From Gamarada debralockiae (taxonomy: Eukaryota; Ascomycota; Leotiomycetes; Helotiales; Hyphodiscaceae), in the NCBI GenBank assembly GCA_002803225.1, contig NXFV01000755.1, positions 1 through 64,000 on the forward strand: a DNA stretch of 64,000 bases. The letters are read 5' to 3'. The notes beneath the pieces are model-generated. The model did not search any database. It was not told the origin of the DNA and was given only the letters and a program-made list of their open reading frames with translations. Positions 46,934 through 56,357 of the stretch are shown here, piece by piece (position 1 is the stretch's first letter; each line of letters starts with the position of its first letter). Made by a program: the position numbers and the translations under genes.

Positions 46934-49075
46934 TCACCATCCAAATTCCCCCAAATGCATCGCAAGTTCGACAATCTCTCCTTTGAATACCCTGCTCTGT
47001 GCCACTGCAACCGCATTGCCCAGATCCGCTCTGAATGTATCCGGCCCACATCCAATCACCATCGTGCGCTCGCCCTGTTGCACGAAATCCTGCAACACGG
47101 TTGGCATAACAGGTCTACCAGTGTGTACAGTGGCACCGAGGGCCGTAACATGAGGCAACGGCGAAGACGGAGCCGGTTTCTCATCAACAGGTGCAACACC
47201 AACATTTGGCTCACCTTATTTCGCCGCTTCAGCAGCAGAAGCCTTAGAATGTTGAATGGACGTTTCATTGTCCGTTACCGGCTCGCCTTCGGTAACATGC
47301 ACCCTTATCTCCAATGCCACTTTACTTGCTGTTTTCTTGGCTTGCGCGAGGCTGTCAAACTCATCGGCCAGCCACTGCACGGCATCAGGTCTCTTCATCG
47401 CCCACACCAGCACAACACGCTTGATCCTACTGTCAGACTCTTCTTCGGGAGCACGTGCGATGGCGTCCTGAAGCCACGGGAAGCAAGCTGTGATACCGGT
47501 GCCACCAGCAAGCAGAATCAGCGTGTCGTAGCGGTTGTGAAGTGGGTGACAAAAGCCACCATAAGGGCCATCGAGCCAGACTGATGTAGTGACTGCTTTG
47601 CGGTCCGTTGAGGCCTGGACGTGCGATGTGAGTTTGCTAGTGAAGCCAGCGTGGGCGCGAGGGAGGAAGACGAGATGACAGGGCGAACCACAGACAGACT
47701 CTGCAGTGGCGATGGTGAAGGGGTGGTTTTCCAGCGGAGCGATATCAGTGAAGCGTAGGAAGACGTGTTGGGACGGCTTCCAGTGGAATTTACCTGAGGG
47801 CCAGACATCAACGCATGTCACGTCACCAGGCACGACGCTCACGGTTGCTGTGTCGCTGCTAAACCAGGAGTTGTGGATGCTAAGCAGTTGAGTCTTCCAA
47901 AAGATCCGGACCAACCAGGACGTCCCCCAAACCGCGAGCGTGGCCCAGAGGTAGGCCCAGGAGTCCATAGTGTTAGCCGAATGCCAGAATAGGAGGCCGA
48001 AATAAGTGATAACGAGCAGGATATGTGCAGCGTAGAAGGATTCGTAGAATCGCTCTCGGATGTATGGCAAAGAGAGTATGCAGATTCCAAAAAGGATTGC
48101 CAGCGGTGGTACACCAGTGTACTAAAGGATGTCAGTGAGTGAAATCTGAGCAACAGAGATGTTTTGAATACCTCGTTGGCGCCAGAAGTGCCATACATAT
48201 AGAATTGTGTCTTTACCATAGCTTCCCCGCCAACTATAGGATTTCGGGCACTGCCAACAAGATATGGTAGAGTATGGAATAAACTTAACGCAAAGCTTAT
48301 CCATGCAACCCATCGATGCAAAATATTCAGTCGTTCATGACTGATACCCGTGAAGAAAGTCACAACATTTGCTTTGCCAGCAAGTGCCACAAGGATCGGA
48401 ACGCAAGCGAAGGCCATCAAACCACATCTTATAGCGATTGGGGGAGACCCGTATCCGATCTGTTCGCGGTAATACGGCTTCACAGCGAATACGAGCACAG
48501 TGAAGAATACGATGGTGATTAGGAGGAAAAGGATGGTTCCAAGATTCGCAGGGAAGTCTAACAGCTTTACAGGCCAGCTGGCTCGAATTCGCCTGTAAAA
48601 TACAGATCGTCCAAGAGCTTGCAACTTCCTAAGAATGGATAGGCTTTGCGGTGCCGTTGTCGAGCCCTTTGTCAAATTATCCTTGACAATAGTGAAGACG
48701 TAGGCCAGAAACAACAGTCCAATGACTGTAAGACCATCAGTACAAAATCATCTAGAGTATCGGCTTCAAGAGCATCTCTTGCAGGAGCCACCAGCAAATG
48801 CAGAAATAATGAAAGGAGTCGAAAAGCGTTAAAGTGCTCTTTCATCACTTATGATGCACCCGTTGTAAGAATGATTTTATACTGGGGATCTTACTTATTA
48901 CATAATAGTAAGTCGCCCAATGGCCGTAGTTGAACTGATAGGCTCAAGATACAACGGCCTGAATAGCATTTTGAGCGGCGTAGTAAGCGGTACATTCATC
49001 GCCAGCATTGATGCAGTTAGGATCCGAAAGAGAAAGATTTGCGACTGCCGGGTCATAAGACACAGACATATCCAT
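46934..49075 (-). pseudogene. Ferric/cupric reductase 2 with two in-frame stop codons
   Basis: Exons 48895-49075, 48172-48725 and 46934-48121 join in frame and read a whole FRE protein: QFNYGHWATYYY, haem segments with SHERLNILHRW and FYAAHILLVITYFG, FAD motif HPFTIA, NADPH motif LLAGGTGITACFPW, C-terminal VIGCGPDTFRADL and end EFGW. Two stops interrupt it: TGA at 48944-48946 (codon 44) and TAA at 47216-47218 (between the two NADPH segments). I tried introns around each stop; none with GT-AG borders keeps frame. Truncation at either would remove essential parts, so the allele is probably dead, unless stops are read through or are sequence errors. The rest of the frame is intact, so loss is recent. 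Confidence 0.85.
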
Positions 49076-49897
49076 CTTGAAAGGATTTCTCTCCTCTAGA
49101 GAATTTGAACAGAATTGAACAAAGAAGTGTCAAATCAATCACAGGAATTGAGTTGAGTCGGTGGCCAAGTTAAGCACAGTAAATATTTCCCAAATCCAAA
49201 CAGCCGGGACTGGTATGCGTTTCCCTTGACGATACAGTAATATTTGAAATCCAGCCTAGCCAAGACTGAGAAGAATTGCGCGAAAGCGCGCAAATTCTCT
49301 CAAATCAATATGTGAGAAGAATTTTTATGCAGCCCAACTTCAAACCATGCATCTTGATCAAGTGCTAGCACACTGCGGCCGTCTTAATAATTATTATAAT
49401 AATAATAATGCCTATTAATCGTTCGGCTCCTGTACCAGCTCTATTCTGACGAATTAGGAAGAGCACGGTAGGATTGTTAAGGCTCAAAGATACTACACTT
49501 CTCGTCCATCACGGGATATTCGACGGGGACCGGTACCATTTTAGAGATCTGTAGATCGTTCGTACTTAACCCAAAGACATGGACTGGGAACATGATTAGA
49601 CAACTTCTACGATAACATTCCAGACCTTGCATTGGGAATACTCGTTGGTAGCTTGAAGTATGACTGGATCCGGAAGCCATCCATGCGTCGAATCGCAAGG
49701 ATAGAAGACACACTGCATCCACCTGTTCTTGACTGTCGGCTCCCCTATCATCGGTCTGAACTTTGCGCTGCTGGAAGAGAAGTTCGATAACGCTATTGAC
49801 GTTCTGATCTTCTCATGCAGGCTTCAACGTGGATTGGTTCACGGTGCCCGCCACATGCATTAGCACGTTGGTCGTTCTTGCGCCACAACACAAATAT

Positions 49898-50171
49898 TCG
49901 TTCGGCTAGGACCCACTCACCCAGGGAGGGCAATGCGTCACTTTATATTATAACTTCACAATAGAATTTTAAATCGACTAGTAAAAAGCCGTAATTACAT
50001 GCCTATGCAAGATTAGGCTTATCTTTAAATTTTAATTCAAGTTAAAATTTTTATTGAGTTATAAGCAATTAAAAAATTTTTATATGAAGTGACGCATTGC
50101 TAGCGAGTGACGCATTGCCCTCCCTCACCCAATAGCGGATGCGATTGGGTGACGGGGTGCTAGCCGAACGA
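49898..50171. mobile_element. MITE with about 25-bp terminal inverted repeats
   Basis: The 5' end reads TCGTTCGGCTAGGACCCACT and continues CACCC; the reverse complement of the 3' end reads TCGTTCGGCTAGCACCCCGT and continues CACCC, about 22 of 25 matching. A second inverted pair lies inside: GGGAGGGCAATGCGTCACTT on the left against a right arm in which GTGACGCATTGC is duplicated. There is no coding frame. A clear target-site duplication is not visible. A 12-bp match to the terminal sequence, AATCGTTCGGCT, also occurs at 49417-49428, suggesting another, broken copy or a nested insertion. Confidence 0.8.
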
Positions 50172-50188
50172 TTAGGACTTTCCCGCGG

Positions 50189-50196
50189 TGAGCAAA
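50189..50196 (-). promoter_or_regulatory. Mac1-type copper box (TTTGCTCA)
   Basis: Exact TTTGCTCA on the minus strand, just outside the MITE and about 1.1 kb upstream of reductase 2. It pairs with the plus-strand copy at 50676. About two chance copies are expected per 64 kb on both strands, so each alone is weak evidence. Confidence 0.4.
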
Positions 50197-50675
50197 GTAA
50201 CCTTAGGGGAAAAAATTAAAGAAAATAAATAAATAAAGTCGCAGCAGCGGAACCCTCTCTAGACCAACGAAAATATGGAGGGGCCATTGAAACGACCTGT
50301 GCGTTCGAGAGAAGAAACAACTTCCACCCTCGCAACTCCGCTAGAACCACCTTTAGGATAAGTCTATAGGGGAATATGTTTTACGCCCTATTCGAAGCGT
50401 CTGCAAGCTGCAGCCGGGACGGCATGCAGTTGCCAGGACTCGCCCAGTCAAGGTGAACATCGGGCAAACATAGTGGGCAAGCGCCAATAAGCCTCTATGT
50501 GTCAACCCTGAGCTTCTTTGAGTGCATTAACGTCTATGACTGTCCAATCATTCGTTCTGCATGCACTCAAAGAATTAAGGCAAGATACAGTTGAGCCAGT
50601 GCTCGTATAGTGGCGCAATGTCACCCAGTGCCAAGCACGGAGAGTCCAATTTTATGTGATTTGGGCTGCAGAATA

Positions 50676-50683
50676 TTTGCTCA
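50676..50683 (+). promoter_or_regulatory. Mac1-type copper box (TTTGCTCA)
   Basis: Exact TTTGCTCA about 215 bp upstream of the Ctr 2 ATG, a usual distance for copper-responsive elements in fungal CTR promoters. Confidence 0.45.
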
Positions 50684-50898
50684 AACTAACTCGAAGTCTG
50701 ATAGTCAGCGCGGGTCACCCTATTTCCTTGTCACGTAAACTTGGTCCTACCTCGTCCCTACTTCGGCCCATGCTAAGAATGTCTTTGATCTAGGATATAT
50801 ATAAAAGCTATATCCTAGATAAGTTGATAAACTGGATTATTCCCCCCGAGGCGACAAAAACTTGAACTGTCCAGGAAGTCTCAGTATTCGAGATAGAT

Positions 50899-51691
50899 AT
50901 GTCCTCTTCTACGATGGCGATGGCGACGGGTGCTTCTACTACTACAGCGGCTGTGGCTGCGGCGACAACAACATCCATGAGCATGAGTATGGGTAGCGGT
51001 AGTTCTTGCAAGATTTTGGTACGCCCAATATCTTGATCTTCAAACTTAACGAGATTACCTCGACACGGAACAATCACGGCTAACTTTTGATCTATGGATG
51101 TTATGGAACTGGTATACAGTCGACTCATGTTTCATCTCGCGGACATGGCATGTCACTTCCCACGACATGTTTGCCGGTACTTGTATCGGTGTCATCTGCC
51201 TTGTGGTTACCCTAGAATTTCTCCGTCGTCTGGCCAAAGAGTACGATCGAAACTTGGTGCGAAACTACCAGGCTGCCCACCAGCATTTGGCTTCAGATGG
51301 GGAAAGCTCTCCAAATAGGAAAAGTATGGGTGTGGGGACAACGAGTGTTGGAGCTTCAGCACCTTTCAAACCTAATTTGCTGCAGCAAGCCACTAGAGCT
51401 TTGTTGCACATGCTTCAATTCGCCGTGGCTTACTTTATCATGCTGTAAGCGCCAGGGACAGAGAACTTGTATTGCAATTCTGACTCAGATCAGTCTCGCC
51501 ATGTACTACAATGGTTACATCATTATTTCCATCTTCATCGGAGCTTATATTGGCTCTCTTGTGTTTTCCTGGGAGGCATTGGGTTGGAGGTAAGGGCTTC
51601 CATCGAGGCCAATTGTCATAGCTGGCTAACGCACACCAGATCTAATGATCAGACCAGTGTGGCTAATGAGGCCACGGTCTGCTGTGGTTGA
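50899..51691 (+). CDS. Ctr-family copper transporter 2
   Basis: Exons 50899-51018, 51098-51444, 51494-51589 and 51640-51691 give 204 residues. The N-terminus is Met-rich (TTTSMSMSMGSGSSCKIL), followed by MLWNWYTVDSCF and the conserved SWHVTSHDMFAGTCIGV pattern (here TWHVTSHDMF). MLLAM (MxxxM) spans the third exon junction and GAYIG is the GxxxG of TM3. It ends EATVCCG, a cysteine pair typical of fungal Ctr C-termini that may hand copper on. The first intron (GTACGC donor, good CTAAC branch at 51079-51083) lacks an AG at the expected acceptor: the sequence before ATGTTATGG is CTATGG. So exon 2 splicing is uncertain. It is divergent from reductase 2. Confidence 0.85.
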
Positions 51692-52539
51692 AAATTACGT
51701 CCACTTGTCTAATTTTTTTGTCTGATATCCGAGATTTTCTTGGTCGACTATTAACATTGCACGAAATGGAATCCTCAACCCTGTATAAAACTAGTAGCTA
51801 GATTGTATGTAGTTGCAATGGGTAGTTCGAATCACTCTCTCCCTTTAAGGCCATTGGTGTAACGGATCACGAGGTTAAAAGGCCGGGTGATCTGACACGA
51901 CGGTGCTACGCATATTCACTACCAGCAGTGAATATTGTGGTCTTTTGGCCCAGTTAGTGAATGTGAGAGCCTAACCTGTTCATTACAATTGGTGAGATAC
52001 AACAGTTACCGCATGCGGATGACCAAGCATTGCATCGGCTAGTGCTTCACAAAGCTATGTATAAAGTCAAACGTATATATAAATAATACCAAAGTATTGA
52101 TCTTAGCAATAATTAGCAAGCCTTTTCTAGAGACAAGTCGCTTAGTCCGATACCTTGCTCAGTTTGTGTGCGGGACTCAAGCTTTGTAGTCTTGCATGTT
52201 TCCTAGAGCATCTTTCATCCCGAACGCTCTCCGTCAACGCGTGGAGACTCTGGATCTTGTTGCGCCACACAGTAAACTCCTTATTCCAATCGGTCTGATT
52301 CCTTTTCCAATCCTTCTACACACGGTCTTCTTCTCAGGAGGATGGCTGCGAGTCTCGCCATCCCCGTTATCACCTTCAGTCCTTTCTTCCAACTATTATC
52401 GCTATTTTTTGAAGGGATGGGGTGCCTCTTGCAAGTGCTGCTCGCCGACTGAGTTCCATGTTCGGTCTAATATTGGAGTTGCCTAGGCACGGAGATGCTG
52501 TCGAGTTTTCCTCGCTGCATCGGTATCAGGATGCTGATT
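51692..52539. other. Intergenic region with an inverted repeat
   Basis: ATATTCACT and its reverse complement flank a 6-nt loop at 51912-51935, embedded in a longer weakly self-complementary stretch. A T-loop-like GTTCGAATC near 51830 is not part of a tRNA. No gene is supported. Confidence 0.45.
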
Positions 52540-53098
<559 letters not shown>

Positions 53099-53241
53099 TA
53101 ACCATAGATAAAGTCGAAAAAATTTTCGCGATTATATTTCATGCGGTCGTTGAATGGAACTTGGCCGCAAACTTAGCCATCCAATATGAAACTGAACGGC
53201 AGAGGACTTTCATAGTCTCAGCTTGCGATTCCGGAGGTATC

Positions 53242-53301
53242 ATTTATGGAGGCGCCATTTGCGGAGCAGCCATTTCTGGAGTTATCATCTCTGGAGGAGC
53301 C
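53242..53301 (+). repeat. Four 15-bp tandem repeats coding a 5-residue unit
   Basis: Units ATTTATGGAGGCGCC, ATTTGCGGAGCAGCC, ATTTCTGGAGTTATC and ATCTCTGGAGGAGCC are adjacent. In the open plus frame (53041-53361) they read IYGGA ICGAA ISGVI ISGGA. The frame has no recognised domain and may not be a gene. Confidence 0.6.
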
Positions 53302-53524
53302 CAACCCCGCGCTCTAATGAGTGAGCAGAGCAAAAACCGGACACATAGATCCAGATCTTGAGACTTCAATCGCTGAACCTGCTAGGGTGTGTTGAACACA
53401 ATAGCAACTTTTGGCTTCCAATTTGAACGCCTTCCCATAGGCCGATCTGTCGGCCTGGCGTCGTTTCTCCTGCACGGTACGTCCATTTTCATACTATGTC
53501 AACCTCACTAAAACCCCCTAGGAC

Positions 53525-54020
53525 ATGGACATCATTCAATTGTATGCCGTGGCGATTGCATCCATTGCTGTCCTTTCAATTATTTTCTATGCGTTAGGAA
53601 TTTTGATCGGCTTTCTGCGAATTATACGACCCACCATTTTCTTAAGTATGTCTTTTATTCGCGGGTGCACAAGCATATGAGAGGCACTACTCGATATCAT
53701 GCGCTCCTGGTCATTGCTCTCCTTGTGGGCAATGTCTTTTGCCTCACTCTTGGCAGGCATGATCGTATAAAGACCTTGCAGCGAACAGAACTGTTATCGA
53801 CAAGTGAATCTCGTTTCTCTCGCTCTCGGAAATCATATGAACTCCGTTGTCGGTTGCTGCGGACTTGGATACGAGGCTTAAAGTACCATTCATTATTGGA
53901 TAGGCGCTGTGATCGAAGGAGTGATTCATGTGATTCTTACCGTGGTACGTAATCAAGGGCTGGGACGACCCGAAGTGCCAAGTGAACAAATTCAGCCTTA
54001 AAAATTGAATGATTAAATTA
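53525..54020 (+). pseudogene. Ferric-reductase-like N-terminal fragment
   Basis: An ATG opens a membrane segment (IIQLYAVAIASIAVLSIIFY, then ALGILIGFLRIIRP), followed after a frame change by TRYHALLVIALLVGNVFCLTLG, then in another frame VNLVSLALGNHMNSVVGCCG and IGAVIEGVIHVILTVV. Order and style match the N-terminal transmembrane region of a second FRE subfamily. FAD and NADPH domains are absent. A TTTGCTCA box lies about 480 bp upstream (53044). It may be a third, decayed reductase of the same locus. Confidence 0.6.
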
Positions 54021-54669
54021 ACTTGCTTGACACTTACCTTTTGGGAAGCGTTCGTCGGAAATCGTAGGGCCGACATGTTCGTGCTACAGTCGCTAGCGAA
54101 ATCGGCTTCCCCCTAACACTCAGAGAATTCAAACTTAGCCACACTACCCATGTCAGCTCTCCTCACGCTAGACCTTTCACGGCTAGTTGGTTTTATCGCC
54201 ACTTGAAACTGAAATCTGCCTAAGGATCAAAGCTTGCTGACACGACTGTAGGGTATATCCTCACTTCTCGTTCCAGAAGGGTTCTCCGCACAGACATTCC
54301 CACATTTTTGGCGCTGACGCCGTGCGAATGTGCAGAGGGAATGGTAAATTTCTATATACCTGGTGTTGCGTAGCAAACCTAGCCTCGTTCTGCCTTCAGC
54401 CCTGCATGCAATGGCTAGGCCACAATCTTTCATGTTTCTATTGGCTCCAGGCCAGCCACATCCTTTCGCAGCCCCGTGTCAACCACTCAGAAAGGCTAGC
54501 GTCGACTTCGTGACACAGTTATTATGTCTGTCGCTGGCGAATAAATCCTAGTCGATAGAGCTCGCGGAGGCCATGGCCGACAATTCATTCTGAAAAAGGA
54601 TGCGGAAACCGTTCAGATCGCGCGGAAGGGATTCGGCGAAGTCGAAGACGGAGGATCACTCCTTAATAA
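54021..54669. other. Intergenic region in the pseudogene zone
   Basis: No supported gene. Several short open frames overlap on both strands without motifs. Confidence 0.45.
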
Positions 54670-56350
54670 GTGGCGCCGTCTAATCATCGACCTCGTCACA
54701 AGGTATTATACGGCGGTGAACTCTCTTTTTCGTCGCTAACAAGCTCTAGAAACGCCGTCACCCTTTCTGAGCAAGCCTCTTCACCGACCAAAACCACAAC
54801 TCCTGCTCATTCCGACACGGCATCGTGCTCCACTCCAAGTATTAGCGCTAAGGCTACAGGAGAGATATCCCAGAGAGCGACAGGCGACCAAGCAGCAGAC
54901 ATCACGAAGGACTTGGCTACAGATGGTTCCTCTAGGATAGAGCTTATAATGTTGCGAAGAGGAAGATCTTTTGTCTAGGATTCTTAACAGAGGTAAGCCT
55001 CGCCCTGCCCTAGCCGCTTTCCTAACCCTGACTAAAGACAACATAGGCCAGACGAAGACACTACTAGTCTTAAACGAGACAAAAGACGTCAGCGAGGTCA
55101 CGATCAAATCCCTCAGCACGATCCGATCGCTCGCCAAGAGAAACTAAAGGAAATAACGAACCTTAGTCTAAAGTATATAAAAGACAAGAAGGTCAGCATG
55201 ACACTATTAGAACATGAGATTATCCTGCAAGGTATCATGACAAAAGTCGCTGGGGCTGTAGAATAGACCGAAGATTATATTGAAGATGCTGTCAAGGAAC
55301 TACCGTACGCGTTCATTGTTGTGACAGGCGTCGCCCTTGTCCTTCCTCTCCTGAAAACCCTGACCACTGTCGAAGCTGCCAACCAGGAAGGGTTCACATA
55401 CGTCACCTTCCAGATGTGCTACTACGCCGCGATAGAGTCGCTGCTGTTACCTGAGGACATGAAGCCCGATCTAAAGGCTGATTTTACGAAGCGTCTTGTG
55501 GATCTGTACAAACTCATTATTGTCTTTCAGGTGCGGAGCGTCCTAGGGTTCTATCGGAGTCGAACCAAGAACTTCTTCAAAGGCACCATCAACTACGACT
55601 GCTAAGATGAGAAGCTGCAGGACATCAAGGAAGGCGATGCAGCTCTTGTTATGAAGTTTGAGACGGTCATGTCTGGCATTAGTCTTGACCTCATTACAAG
55701 AAATCTTCTGGGAGCTGAAGAACCTGGCCCGGGATGAGAGGCGTCGCGCAAAGTCCTTGGCAGTTTTCTTATTAAGACACGAGAGCTCTTCGAGGTCTTT
55801 CGAGACCATATGGGCGTTGCACAAAAGATAGACCAACGTATGTCTGATACCGAGAACCGGACCTGTCTCCAGGATCTGCAGACCGATCCCCGCCACGACA
55901 AGAAGCGCATCGAGGAAACGAAAGGCGGCTTGCTAGCAGACTCGTACATCTGGGTCCTCTATAACGAGGATTTCCGACGATGGCGTGACGATAGACAAAA
56001 CCCTTTGCTCTGGATCAAGGGCGATCCCGGCAAGGGCAAGACGATGCTGCTCTGCGGCATCATTGACGAGTTGCAGAAGTCGACGGCTAATAACGGGATC
56101 CTCTCGTTCCTCTTTGCCAGGCTACCGAAAAGCGCATCAACAGTGCCACGGCTGTCCTGCGCGGCCTGATCTACCTGCTTGTCGACCAGCAGCCATCGCT
56201 CATCTCGGATGTAGCTGTAGTGCCTGCTGTGCATCGCCTCACCTGTCTGCCCGCCAAGCGAAATCGCGAGGCCCATCATGCTCCCGAGCGTGTCTGGGTG
56301 ATTTGAGGGAAGCTGAAACCCAAACAGAATGGCTTGGCCAATGAGGAGTA
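54670..56350 (+). pseudogene. NACHT-type NLR (NWD family) relic, 5' part only
   Basis: Pieces in several frames form the N-terminus of a fungal NACHT NLR: a Ser/Thr/Pro-rich leader (54670-54978), SRILNRGKPRPALAAFLTL, KYIKDKKVSMTLLEHEIIL, VEAANQEGFTYVTFQM, LLLPEDMKPDLKAD, then FRRWRDDRQNPLLWIKGDPG and the P-loop GDPGKGKTMLL (near 56020-56050). Stops at about 55264 (TAG) and 55603 (TAA) and several frameshifts kill it. The sequence ends at the transposon border (56358); no downstream NACHT, WD or ankyrin part was recognised beyond it. Such genes work in non-self recognition and cell death. Confidence 0.8.
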
Positions 56351-56357
56351 CAGGATA

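Larger units (their letters stand above)
49076..50898. promoter_or_regulatory. Divergent region between reductase 2 and Ctr 2
   Basis: A 1.8-kb region with no gene. It contains an imperfect palindrome around TTGCGCGAAAGCGCGCAA (49276-49293), an (ATA)n run near 49390, a MITE at 49898-50171, and two exact TTTGCTCA boxes, one on each strand, at 50189-50196 and 50676-50683. TTTGCTCA is the yeast Mac1 copper-responsive element; the Aspergillus MacA site TGTGCTCA is close. The second box is about 215 bp before the Ctr 2 start. Shared copper control of reductase and Ctr is inferred. Confidence 0.55.

Noticed and set aside
47150..47290. An intron that would remove the TAA in reductase 2 (donor GTAACG near 47280)
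   Set aside because: The only GT-AG pair spanning the stop is 64 nt long and would shift the frame away from the conserved C-terminus.
48920..48960. A short intron removing the TGA in reductase 2
   Set aside because: The candidate GTTGTATC...ATCAG is about 21 nt, too short to splice, and longer alternatives break frame.
51815..51845. GTTCGAATC, a tRNA T-loop-like word
   Set aside because: The flanking bases do not form a T stem, and no anticodon or D arm is found upstream.
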